In this document: positions 12,376 through 22,205 of the stretch, one piece after another
Layout: every line of letters starts with the position of its first letter
Numbering within the stretch: the first letter of the stretch is position 1
Origin: Paramecium sonneborni
Taxonomy: Eukaryota; Ciliophora; Oligohymenophorea; Peniculida; Parameciidae
DNA length: 64,000 nucleotides
Reading direction: 5' to 3'
Assembly (NCBI GenBank): GCA_905182985.1
Contig: CAJJDN010000129.1
Span: 168,579-232,578 of the forward strand
The notes under the pieces: model-generated
Database searches by the model: none
What the model was told of the DNA's origin: nothing
The model's input: the letters and a program-made list of their open reading frames with translations, nothing else
Program-made: the position numbers and the translations under genes

Positions 12376-12482
12376 GTTTGTGTAATGAAGGAAAATAAAG
12401 AAATAAAAGAAACTTGATTGATGAGAGAACAATTGATATTTAAATATTTATTATTCACATAACTCTATACATGTAATAATGA

Positions 12483-13542
12483 TCAATTCATTATAAGACG
12501 TATTCGACATTTTGAAACTAATTGTTGAATTTTGGTTAATCTAATTTAATATAAAGATATATAGATACTTGATATTGAAATATTAGTGATCTTAAGGAAA
12601 TTAGAATAGTGTATCTATTAAATTTAGGAAAGAGATGAATATAAGTTTTTATATTCATTTTAATCCACTTATTAATTATTTATCCATTTCTTAAGCATTG
12701 AGATAGTCTTAATTTTTTATTGCATTTTATCAATATCAGATTTAAGTTTAGACATGAGGTTTTTTTTAATTTCATTAGAAATGTTTAGAGGTGATGAAGA
12801 ATTCTCTAAAATTTCTGATGCCTATTTATAATCAACAAGAGGTTTGGGTTTAATAAGTTGACTAAAATATTTATTGTCTTGAGGATGGTTATTTCCCAAA
12901 TCAGGTTAAGACTTACTAGAAATAGATTGGAGAGCAAATGCATTCCAATTCCAAAAATTTTAGATAGGAAAATCACCAAAATGTATTTATTCTTAAGTTA
13001 TGAACTTGTGTTCTAATTTTTCACAAAATTCCTTAGTATTAGATTTACATTTTCTATATTTAGATAACTATGTTCCATAGATAGATTATGGCAACTTAAG
13101 TTTGTTTCCACTATTTGTGAGATTATCAATTAAGTCTATATTATCTGATATTAGTTCACTTAATCCATCATCCTCAGATATAAAAATATGTCTTTTTCTT
13201 AAAAAGTTAATATAATAAACATACTTGCAATGTTCCAATGGACATCTACCAATAAAATTATAATGGGCACAAATGTGGGCATGTTTATTTTAGAAGTTCT
13301 AAAGATCTGAACTACTCTTACTGATCTTCTTAAATGAACTCTAACTAAGATTGATGTTCCTGTGACTACTCTATTAGCTCTAATCAAGTTAAGTCTGATT
13401 TATTTACAGAACATAAATGTTGGGATGAAAAGCTAGAATCACTTTGTTCATGTACACCTAAACCTTAAATAACCATTTCCTATCCATTATGAATCCTAGG
13501 TTTTGCTGTTAATAGTTCACTCTCCTATACATGCTAGGCCAT
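12483..13542 (-). CDS. Zinc-finger-like protein, possibly the 3' part of an MCM10-like gene
   Basis: From ATG 13542, one 28-nt intron (13380-13407, GTAAAT...GATTAG) gives exactly 344 codons. A Cys/His cluster ICAHYNFIGRCPLEHCKYV lies near residue 77-95, preceded by PRIHNGQEMVIQGLG. The order (OB-like strands upstream, a hydrophobic Q-containing segment, then a Cys-rich finger) resembles the OB-fold plus zinc finger of MCM10, and the upstream relic reads LTL[stop]GEKF where an LxLWGE-type OB strand would fit. That assignment is tentative. The remainder is Lys/Asn/Ser-rich. Because the putative N-terminal half is broken by an in-frame TGA (13585-13587), this may be the readable part of a pseudogene. 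Confidence 0.4.
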
Positions 13543-13778
13543 ATCTATAATTAAAAATGTTTTTTTCTTTTTAAATTTTTCCCCTCATAAAGTGAGATTT
13601 ATACTATCATCTCCCTCAAGATACAACCAAAACAGAACAATATTTCATTACAAACAAATTATATTATATCAAATCTATCCTAATCTATTCATTAACAACG
13701 TTAATTTCCTGTTCAACATCCACATTTAAACAATTATCATTTCAGAACATTCACATCTTCCTATTCTTAATAAACCAT
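13543..13778 (-). pseudogene. Broken 5' part of the zinc-finger gene
   Basis: Upstream of ATG 13542 the same frame stays coding-like (GEKFKKKKTFLIID) up to a TGA at 13585-13587, before which reads EGDDSINLTL. Further upstream, protein-like pieces occur in other frames from a candidate ATG at 13778 (MVYQEQEDVNVLK, then a one-base shift to NVDVEQEINVVNEQIRIDL). No canonical 20-35 nt intron reconciles these frames. The simplest reading is an OB-fold region carrying one nonsense and at least two frameshift lesions. Confidence 0.35.
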
Positions 13779-14141
13779 CTCATTTTATTCTTTTTTTATT
13801 CATACATATTCTAAACCACTTTTAAGCATATTTCCTAATATCTTGAACTTTTATATATCAATCAATATTGAAAATAGTGCAAAATTATTTATAAAGACTA
13901 CTCTTAATATTTGTATTAATAATATTTAATCATTACATAATATTATTTTTTATACCATCTCACTCTTCTCATTATAACTTTTTAATCTTCTACTGTATAA
14001 TATAATATTTATTATAATTACATGCAAAACAGTTAATTTTAGTAAATCTACTATTTTTTTTAGAATATTTACTCTTTAATACTAAGCACAATCATAAATA
14101 CTTATATTACGAATCATTTTGTTTATTATAAATAAAATAAG
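13779..14141. other. Intergenic, nothing recognised
   Basis: AT-rich sequence between the tail of the Aurora-like kinase gene and the zinc-finger relic. No convincing ORF, repeat or RNA is visible. Confidence 0.4.
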
Positions 14142-15246
14142 TCATAGTTTTTCTTATTTTTGTTTTTCTATTATTCCCGATTCATTCATATCACAATTAC
14201 TTAACTACGTACTTTAACTATGGGACAAAGATATGTTTGAAATGATCTTCTTCTTTCTTTATTAGATAGCACTAAAAATAATCATTAGAAACCTATACCA
14301 ATTATCAACAGATTTGATTTCTATTTTTTGATTGATAAATTTATGTTTTAATTTTTCATGTTCATATTTATTGAATATGTTATGATATTTCATCTGGAAT
14401 TTTATCCACTTACTAAAATAGAGCTACTTTATATTAGGTCTATAAGAAGGATCTTTAGTAAGTAATGCTTAAATAAGGATTTACAGATTCTCATCTAATG
14501 AGGTATCAATTTTAATTTCATTTTCAGAAATTAATTTAATTAATTCACGATCAGTTTTAGCTGTAAAAGGTTTTCTGCAATGAGTCAGAATCTTAAATAT
14601 ATGATATTTATACATAGAGTACCACCCCTAATGACCACGAGTCCACCTTTTAATCATGCATTTAGTTATTGACAACTTCTGGAGGCATATACTCGGTAGT
14701 ACCACATAGTATAGGTTTAATGTGTGAAATTTGGGTAGCCCATCCAAAGTCAGAGAGTTTATAAGTTCCATCCTCATGAACAAGGATGTTGTCTAACTGG
14801 AAATTGGGGAGATGTTACTTACTTTGATATCTCTATGCACAAGATTGATTTGATGGAGTGAATCAATGGCGCTGAGGATTTGATTGAGGAATAAGATTAA
14901 TTATTTATTGGTATAAGGTTGTGATGGTATTTATAATTATCCTTCTTTACAATATTCTAAAATGATGTAGATGTTTTTAGTATCTTCAAATGAATTAAAG
15001 AGTTTTACAACATTTCTATGATTAATAGATGATTAAATTTGAATCTCCTATCTTACCATATGTTCAGCCTGATATTTGGCGAGCATGGATTTGGAGACCT
15101 AAAATAAGTACTATATGGATTACAATTTTGCAGGCAAATTCTTGGTTGGTTTTGATATCAGATACTAAATAGACACAACCAAATGAACCATTTCCCAATT
15201 TTCTTTTGATTAGATAAGCATTATCATTTTACATAATTATGTTCAT
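14142..15246 (-). CDS. Aurora-like Ser/Thr protein kinase, 343 aa, three introns
   Basis: Complete kinase core: Gly loop KLGNGSFGCVYL, Lys in FACKIVSK, Glu-rich C-helix, HRDIKLDNIL, DFGWA, GTTEYMPPEVV, MHDQKVDSWSLGVV. The DFGW motif, the MPPEV APE-equivalent and MHDQKVDSWSLGV after it are characteristic of Aurora kinases (mitotic spindle, centrosome or kinetochore; in ciliates also cilia). Introns of 25 nt (15099-15123), 26 nt and 22 nt leave exactly 344 codons. Unusual: the activation loop reads ISHIKPILCGT, so the Thr/Thr pair of the canonical RRTTxCGT is absent and activation by T-loop phosphorylation is doubtful. The C-terminus is a basic, helical extension of about 80 residues. Confidence 0.88.
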
Positions 15247-15317
15247 AATATAAAAATTTTTAACGATGAGTCGATATATATATGAATAAAAAAATAAAAT
15301 AAAATTATTAAATACCT

Positions 15318-16454
15318 TCAAGATTACTAACTAAACTAATAATACTCACCACCTTCAAATCTACCTATTTAAAATAGAAATACATAAACATTTTAAAAAC
15401 CAACATTAGGATAATAATAGACTGTTCTATCTAATTTACCAACAAAATCATGACTTGATAAAGGTTTCTAAGGTTTATAAGATTTATAATACTTGCCATA
15501 ATAAGTTAAATAATAACCTTTTACTAATTAACCTTTATAACAATAACCTCTTTATTCTTAAGTTTCATCAAATCAATTAAATTTATAATAACCTCTATAT
15601 GTTTAATCATAAATTCAATAAATTTAACAAATTGCCTAAACTTCATAGGAAACAAGTAATTACTAATTTTTATACTCATAGCTAGCTTATTGGATATTAA
15701 TCATCTTTAGTATAAACTTAATATACACCTCTCTAAACTTACAACAATTAAATTACCTAACCATAAATAACTTATTTGTAATAAATATAGTCAACTAAAT
15801 TCCAAAACAGAGAAGTCACAATAAATGTCAACTACTTAATAATAACAATACGTTTAATAACTTCCTATTCAATAAACAGTACCATGATAATAGTCTGTTC
15901 CTACTACACAATACTTATCTTCTCAATATTTATCAATTACTACCACAACATTTTAATAACCTTCATATGAAATTTCGCAAGTAAATATCTATTTCATATC
16001 ATGATAGACTGCACCCTTAAATTATGCATAGTCAATCTAAACTACTTAACTTAGAGTACCTTCTTTATAACTGTTCCTACATCTACTTTATAATAAGAAT
16101 ATTAAATTCAGGTACAAAACTCTACCTCAAGAATACTCAATCTATGGATAATAAACTAATCACTAATCTATTTAATAGCCATAAACTTCAACTCAAATAT
16201 TACCATATTCTTAATAACAATAAATTACTTAAACTACATAATATAATCCATGATTATAATAGACTGTCACTCCTTAATCATAATCTATTTCATAGGATTT
16301 AGGTCGAATTAAATCATATTAATTATAACAAATATAAGAACCATAATAATAATACGGAGTTTCTTAGAAAAATAATAAAGAAAAATCATTTTTAGAGAAA
16401 TTATTCGTTTGATTATATAATTCCAATTTAATAACCAAATATTTCGATAATTAC
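15318..16454 (-). pseudogene. Decayed Tyr-rich repeat protein gene
   Basis: Reading downstream of the HTH gene on the minus strand, about 370 codons of Tyr/Gly/Val-rich repetitive protein can be followed (ETPYYYYGSYICYNQYD, KGYYLTYYGKYYKSYKP, KLDRTVYYYPNVGF) but only through at least two frameshifts and several in-frame TGAs, for example at 16193, 16160 and 16127, which are spaced exactly 33 nt apart. A tryptophan would fit many of these positions. The block ends at TGA 15318-15320. It may originally have been the C-terminal part of the HTH gene, since the reading continues from it after a one-base shift. Family not recognised. Confidence 0.45.
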
Positions 16455-16902
16455 TCATTAGAGTGTAAATTTATTTTATATATTTCCTCCAATCGTAATT
16501 TCTACATGAATAGGATTGACATTATTATTTTGGATTGGTACAAATTCTACTTTTATAGCAGTTTTCTTTTTTTTATTTTTTGATTTCTTTGGTTTCGATT
16601 AAGCTCGATAAGTAAAAACTATAGTTTTAGCTGTGGCATATTTTAAATTCAATTATTGGGCTGCCTGATAATAAATTCCAAATTGCTACTTAATTTATTT
16701 TAACACCCTACTAAATTACTAACTTAAGTAATTATGATTTAAGATTTTCGGGAACTTTTTAATAATTTCTTACTTTTTTTATACTACTCTTTACTTATTT
16801 TTAGCCTTTCTATTATTTTGATGATAAATCTTAATCATCAGCTTAAAGTTCTTCATTATTTTCTTGATCTTAATCTTATTCTTATTAAGATTATGATGAC
16901 AT
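16455..16902 (-). CDS. Small HTH DNA-binding-like protein, 140 aa, one intron (copy 1)
   Basis: A Gln/Asp/Glu-rich N-terminus is followed by a basic stretch and, near residues 63-95, a helix-turn-helix of the homeodomain-like/Psq type: LLKLVIQQGVKINQ, then after a 25-nt intron AAQQLNLKYATAKTIV. The intron (GTAGCA...ATCAG) is confirmed because its removal reconstitutes the standard G-x-AA...YATAKTI helix pair. A basic KPKKSKNKKKK tract follows, then about 30 residues to TGA 16455-16457. Only 28 bp separate its start from the stop of the upstream MGGC gene. The decayed Tyr-rich block continues downstream after a one-base shift, so this ORF may itself be truncated. Confidence 0.7.
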
Positions 16903-16930
16903 TTATATATAAATATATTTAATTATTAAA

Positions 16931-17449
16931 TCAAGCATCAATTCTACTTTCATAATTAGCCTTTGTAGTATTAAAGTATTATAATATGACTTCATCCATT
17001 TCATTTGTTTATCTTCCTTACAATTAATCTCTAATATTGTCTGCCTTTTTTACATTCAATTATTATGATGAAGCCAATTATAAAAGCAATTCTCCACCTT
17101 CATCATAATTCTCATCATCTGGTAATTTTAGTTAAGTTTAAGGTTTTTGTTAATCCACAAAACTAGATTCATCTTCAGCTTCTTCAATATAATGTAGATT
17201 CTAGATGTTTTTGCTAAGACTGATATCAAACCCACTCTATTCTATCGATGACTAATTCAGTTTTTTTGGTTATTTCACTTTTTCACCTTCTTCAATGTTC
17301 TTTTAATATCTTTATTACATTTACTCCTTTTCCTCACGCAGTTTTTAAAGGTTTTGTAATCGATCATGTGTCAATTTTTATTTCAAAATTATGTCATCTG
17401 TATTGTAATGATATTGATCCTTCGATTCACGATATAAACAACCTCCCAT
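16931..17449 (-). CDS. Putative N-myristoylated coiled-coil protein, 172 aa (copy 1)
   Basis: Intronless. It starts MGGCLYRES: Gly2 followed by Cys4 is a good context for N-myristoylation plus palmitoylation, suggesting peripheral membrane attachment. Residues 25-60 form a charged coiled coil (LREEKEQMQQRYQKNIEE), the middle is acidic and Ser-rich, and residues 120-150 are helical. The position of LLLQLASSQQL could mediate assembly with a kinase or adaptor (cf. LAMTOR1-type lipidated scaffolds), which is only speculation. The stop lies 28 bp from the HTH gene start on the same strand. Confidence 0.7.
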
Positions 17450-17532
17450 TTTTTTATAATATTTTTATTTATATTTTTTTATATGAGCTACAGTCCTACT
17501 AGTATAAATTGTTATTTTATTTTATTTCTTCT

Positions 17533-17533
17533 N
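17533..17533. other. Single-N assembly join
   Basis: One undetermined base separates the two copies of the 1474-bp duplicate. It marks an assembly join rather than real sequence. Confidence 0.9.
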
Positions 17534-17929
17534 CCTTCTTTATAACTGTTCCTACATCTACTTTATAATAAGAATATTAAATTCAGGTACAAAACTCTAC
17601 CTCAAGAATACTCAATCTATGGATAATAAACTAATCACTAATCTATTTAATAGCCATAAACTTCAACTCAAATATTACCATATTCTTAATAACAATAAAT
17701 TACTTAAACTACATAATATAATCCATGATTATAATAGACTGTCACTCCTTAATCATAATCTATTTCATAGGATTTAGGTCGAATTAAATCATATTAATTA
17801 TAACAAATATAAGAACCATAATAATAATACGGAGTTTCTTAGAAAAATAATAAAGAAAAATCATTTTTAGAGAAATTATTCGTTTGATTATATAATTCCA
17901 ATTTAATAACCAAATATTTCGATAATTAC

Positions 17930-18377
17930 TCATTAGAGTGTAAATTTATTTTATATATTTCCTCCAATCGTAATTTCTACATGAATAGGATTGACATTAT
18001 TATTTTGGATTGGTACAAATTCTACTTTTATAGCAGTTTTCTTTTTTTTATTTTTTGATTTCTTTGGTTTCGATTAAGCTCGATAAGTAAAAACTATAGT
18101 TTTAGCTGTGGCATATTTTAAATTCAATTATTGGGCTGCCTGATAATAAATTCCAAATTGCTACTTAATTTATTTTAACACCCTACTAAATTACTAACTT
18201 AAGTAATTATGATTTAAGATTTTCGGGAACTTTTTAATAATTTCTTACTTTTTTTATACTACTCTTTACTTATTTTTAGCCTTTCTATTATTTTGATGAT
18301 AAATCTTAATCATCAGCTTAAAGTTCTTCATTATTTTCTTGATCTTAATCTTATTCTTATTAAGATTATGATGACAT
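17930..18377 (-). CDS. Small HTH protein (copy 2 of 16455-16902)
   Basis: Same sequence as the copy-1 HTH gene shifted by 1475 bp, including the 25-nt intron. Probably the same gene counted twice. The remainder of this copy toward the N (17534-17929) is the 5' part of the decayed Tyr-rich block. Confidence 0.6.
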
Positions 18378-18405
18378 TTATATATAAATATATTTAATTA
18401 TTAAA

Positions 18406-18924
18406 TCAAGCATCAATTCTACTTTCATAATTAGCCTTTGTAGTATTAAAGTATTATAATATGACTTCATCCATTTCATTTGTTTATCTTCCTTACAATT
18501 AATCTCTAATATTGTCTGCCTTTTTTACATTCAATTATTATGATGAAGCCAATTATAAAAGCAATTCTCCACCTTCATCATAATTCTCATCATCTGGTAA
18601 TTTTAGTTAAGTTTAAGGTTTTTGTTAATCCACAAAACTAGATTCATCTTCAGCTTCTTCAATATAATGTAGATTCTAGATGTTTTTGCTAAGACTGATA
18701 TCAAACCCACTCTATTCTATCGATGACTAATTCAGTTTTTTTGGTTATTTCACTTTTTCACCTTCTTCAATGTTCTTTTAATATCTTTATTACATTTACT
18801 CCTTTTCCTCACGCAGTTTTTAAAGGTTTTGTAATCGATCATGTGTCAATTTTTATTTCAAAATTATGTCATCTGTATTGTAATGATATTGATCCTTCGA
18901 TTCACGATATAAACAACCTCCCAT
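18406..18924 (-). CDS. Putative N-myristoylated protein (copy 2 of 16931-17449)
   Basis: Same sequence as the copy-1 MGGC gene. This copy is the one connected to unique upstream DNA (19008 onward), so its promoter region is the genuine one. Confidence 0.6.
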
Positions 18925-19435
18925 TTTTTTATAATATTTTTATTTATATTTTTTTATATGAGCTACAGTCCTACTAGTATAAATTGTTATTTTATTTTAT
19001 TTCTTCTTCAAGCTATTTCAAAAAAAACAATTTCATAAGATTTAATTCTAAATCATTTAATAAATTAAAATAGCATTTTGTGATTTAATCATTATTCTAT
19101 GTAAAATATTATATTTACATAATTTATTAGGTCTTACTTAACAAAGGAATATCTAGTCAAGTGAAATTCATCATATATATTTAAATTTCTTCACTTATAC
19201 TAAAATTATTTTTCTATTTAATCTAATAATTCAAATAGAATAGATATTATATTTAAATCTCTTTAAAAAGAGTTTAAATTAAACTTGTTACTTTGGTTTA
19301 GTCATAAAAAGCGAATGCTTAAAAACAAAAATATTTCAATTAGTTTCTAAATTTATTCTGATTTATATAAAATTATAATTTTATTATTTTTCTGATGTCT
19401 AATGGCTTTAGATTATTTTATATTAATTATTAAAA
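18925..19435. other. Intergenic between divergent genes
   Basis: About 510 bp of AT-rich DNA between the MGGC gene (minus) and the secreted Cys-rich gene (plus); it should hold both promoters. No specific motif was identified. Confidence 0.4.
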
Positions 19436-19797
19436 ATGAAAAAAACTTTAATTTTTCTTCTTCTCATAATTTTGTGTTTTTCCAAAGCAGGGGATTGCAC
19501 AAATGCATATTGCGGAAATCAATTAAAAGCTTGCAAAAATGGAGGAGATTGTGATAAAACTGCTGCAAAATGTGCTAATCAATTTAAATAATATGTTCAT
19601 CGAGCATAAAAATCTGGCTAATATAAAGGAACAGAAGCTGGATATCAAGACGTAAAATATTTTAAAATCTTTAGTTTAATTATTGCATGAGTACTAATTC
19701 AGCTGCAAAAAGTTTAAATAGTTGCAGTAGATAATATTGCAGTAAAGTGCTTTATGAAGAGAGTATTAGAATAGATGAGATTATTTAGTCATATTGA
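19436..19797 (+). CDS. Small secreted Cys-rich protein, 112 aa, one intron
   Basis: A classical signal peptide (MKKTLIFLLLIILCFSKA, cleavage expected after about residue 18) is followed by a mature domain with about eight cysteines: C in GDCTNAYC, KACKNGGDC, AAKCANQF, then after a 23-nt intron FNYCMST, NSCSRQYCSKV. The even number and spacing suggest four disulphides. Spliced length is exactly 113 codons. It is likely exported or stored in secretory granules. No family was recognised; it does not look like a known toxin or a trichocyst matrix protein. Confidence 0.8.
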
Positions 19798-20342
19798 ATA
19801 TTAATTCGTTTTTATTAATAAAAAAAACATCATTCTTATAATAATTCTAGTAATGACTATAGCAAATATTGAATGACTTAAAGATAAATGCAAAACGGAA
19901 TTTTTAAATTCCAATAGAGATAAAAATTCATATTGATAATTTTGATTAAGTTATGATTATATTGTTCACTGCTATTAGTATCACAAGAGATAAGAGTTTA
20001 AAATTGTTTAGGAACAGTCCTTAAATTATGAATTATATAAATTGTTATTTTATATAAATATAAATTAAGAATAGTCTTTTTAAAAGAAAGTATTAATTCT
20101 AATCTCTATTTTAATTATATATAAATACATTCTTTGGATAATTATTTTGTTTTCATTTAGTAATATATATTTATGTATCAATTTAAAAAAGTTTAATGAG
20201 AAAGATAAAATTCTTATATTCTAATATTTATTTTTTTTATCTTTATTGTAGCTTATATTATTTTTAAAATTGCACACTTAATCAAAAGAATTTCTAGAGT
20301 TTTATTACCATATAAGTTATTCAGTATATATTAAAAAGTATT
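19798..20342. other. Intergenic, no clear gene
   Basis: AT-rich sequence with only short open stretches. Protein-like fragments just before 20343 probably belong to the relic that follows. Confidence 0.35.
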
Positions 20343-20819
20343 AAGTTGGATGACTTGAGTAAATTTCACATTTTCTACTTTCTATTAAATAATCTCGATA
20401 GAGATTAAATTATAACTAAAAGGTTTACAAACAAAGCCTTTTAAGCAAAATAAATGAAATTAATTGAATATTTTCAAGATCCTTGATAGATAGATTTAGT
20501 TTTTTTTGGGGGAAACTATAATTTAAATCATGAAAAATTGTTATTTAGAACAGAAAAATATGGTAAATAAAGTTTGAAGAATTAAATTAAAATATCAAAT
20601 TTATAAGAAAAGAATATTTTTGAATGGAGGGAGCATCTAAATGAAATTATTTTTGGAAGAATTAATTGAAAAAATAAGGTTAATGTAAAAATTTTCTCAA
20701 AGATGTAAAGTTTTGTAAATATAAATGAAATTAAATAGAATAATAAATGGAGATAATATAAATAAGAATAAATTGAAAGTTTAAAGATGATAATAGTAAA
20801 AAAGAATATGAGAGAATGA
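20343..20819 (+). pseudogene. Decayed gene fragment
   Basis: A continuous plus-strand frame of 158 codons reads KLDDLSKFHIFYFLLNN... and includes well-formed blocks (NHEKLLFRTEKYGKQSL, EKNIFEWREHLNEI), but carries two internal TGAs at 20484 (QDP[stop]QID) and 20667 (GRIN[stop]KNK) before TGA 20817-20819, and has no convincing start. Tryptophan would fit both internal stops, so TGG to TGA mutation is the likely cause. Family unknown. Confidence 0.4.
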
Positions 20820-20873
20820 ATACTGGATATTTTTGAAATAAAAAATAATTAATTATAATTATAATATTAATTA

Positions 20874-21309
20874 ATGGATAATTAAGAGGAGAAATAGTAA
20901 GAATAAGAGAAAGAGTAATTAGTTGAAGAATAGGATGAGAAATAGGGAGAACAATTAAGTAAAAACTAAAAAAGGAATTAAAAGAAAAAGGAGAAAAAGA
21001 AAAAGTTAAAGGAGTAGAATCAAGAGATCATTTAATAAGTAGAGGAAGAAATAAAAGCAAAATTGAATTTGAGTGATGCTGAATAAACAGATCTTGAAAT
21101 AGCATGGTGCATAAAGCAAATAAAATTAGGATTGTCATAAAAATTGACACCTGAAGAGAGTAATAAAATATGAGATTTTTTGAATAGTAAAAATATCTAT
21201 GTCTATGATTGAATTATTGGAAAGTGACTAAGTTCCATTAGTGAAGAAGAGAATGGCGATGAAATCAAGCTTTGGAGATTATAGAAAACTAATGAAATAA
21301 TATAAATGA
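20874..21309 (+). CDS. UPF0488 (C8orf33)-like protein, 135 aa, one intron
   Basis: An N-terminal tract of Gln, Glu and Lys precedes a conserved C-terminal domain: LEIAWCIKQIKLGLSQKLTPEE, then after a 28-nt intron (GTAATA...AATAG) LLESDQVPLVKKRMAMKSSF and GDYRKLM. The W-C-x-x-Q-x-x-LGL, P-L-V-K-K-R and FGDYR elements are the signature of the UPF0488 family (human C8orf33), whose function is not established. Spliced length is exactly 136 codons. The lysine-rich N-terminal segment could be a nuclear or nucleolar targeting signal. Confidence 0.8.
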
Positions 21310-22205
21310 AATAATAATTATTAATTTTGGTTATAAAATGTTTAGATATGGTTTAGTAAGTAATATAGTTACTTATAGTGGTAGAAGATAGAATATTCTT
21401 AAATGAATGAAATCAGTTAGATATGTTAAGTATTGAATTTTAGTAAATCTACAAATATATCTATTATGCTAAGACAGATATAAGAAAAGATGTAATTAGA
21501 TAAGAGTACTAAAATAAGAAGAAAGGTCAAATAGAAGAATTTGAATAAATTGAGTAAAAATAATGCAGAAATCCTTAATCTAATAAAGCAGATATTTGAT
21601 TAATTTATTAAATATGAGTTATCTATATTTTGGTACACTCCCTTCTTCAGTGCCACCTGTCTTTGGTATTATATATAGATTATCTAGACACAACTCCATG
21701 CTTAAAATAAATGCATGATTATGAAGACTGTGCTTTTGAGTAATTATTTTTATTTATTTCTAATAGATCAAATACTAAATAAATGGAAATCATTCATCCA
21801 AGTTGGCCTTCAATGTGGCCAAGAATGCTTACTGATGGCAAATCTATTGTAATTATATTCCATTAATACTTTAGGATTTTGGACATACACCTATGCATTA
21901 AGATAGCTCAACACATTATACATAGTATCTAATTATTATATACTGTTAGTATGAGACCATTAACAAAAAAAATCAAGCATTATTTATGGGAATGTGAAGA
22001 GGAAAGATTTGTTTATAAGGCTTGTTTAAGAAAATTAATTAGTCTCAAAAGAACAGATAAACATACAAGTTGGGACACAGCATCAGTCAGTAATTTAAGT
22101 CTGGTGTGATTTATTCAATAAAACAAATAACAAAAAACAAAATATTATATAGCCATTTCAAAATATACATAATAAATAAATCTTTTAGATTCCAACTCTC
22201 TTTAT
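21310..22205. other. About 900 bp with coding-like fragments but no resolved gene
   Basis: Several plus-strand open pieces overlap here. One frame carries KWKSFIQVGLQCGQECLLMA, which resembles the cysteine-protease active-site segment of actin-maturation-protease-like proteins (xGxQCG...). Another carries DYLDTTPCLKQMHDYEDCAF followed by a possible 27-nt intron. I could not join them into one frame with acceptable introns, so this is either a small gene I failed to resolve or a relic. Confidence 0.25.

Larger units (their letters stand above)
16059..17532. repeat. First copy of a 1474-bp direct duplication (probable assembly artefact)
   Basis: Bases 16059-17532 recur at 17534-19007 with a constant offset of 1475 and no difference that I could see. 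The copies are separated by one N. Identity through genes and intergenic DNA, plus the N, points to two overlapping contig ends placed in tandem rather than a biological duplication. Confidence 0.85.
17534..19007. repeat. Second copy of the 1474-bp direct duplication
   Basis: Same sequence as 16059-17532. At its right end (from 19008) the DNA continues into unique sequence, whereas copy 1 breaks at the N; at its left end it breaks at the N, whereas copy 1 continues into the Tyr-rich relic. A single true copy would therefore connect both flanks. Confidence 0.85.

Noticed and set aside
16024..16302. A 92-codon plus-strand standard-code ORF over the Tyr-rich region
   Set aside because: It is antisense to the Tyr-rich relic, has no recognisable domain, and arises from the reverse complement of Tyr codons.
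15318..16454. TGA as a regular tryptophan codon
   Set aside because: In all intact genes Trp is TGG and TGA marks the natural ends (for example the kinases and the ABC transporters), so general reassignment is excluded; only local readthrough remains an open possibility.
16886..16920. CRISPR-like or satellite repeats from repeated TCTTAATC-type words
   Set aside because: They are Gln/Asp-rich codons of the HTH gene read in reverse, not spaced direct repeats.
17248..17502. Plus-strand 84-codon ORF, also at 18723-18977
   Set aside because: Antisense shadow of the MGGC gene; its two occurrences come from the duplicated segment.
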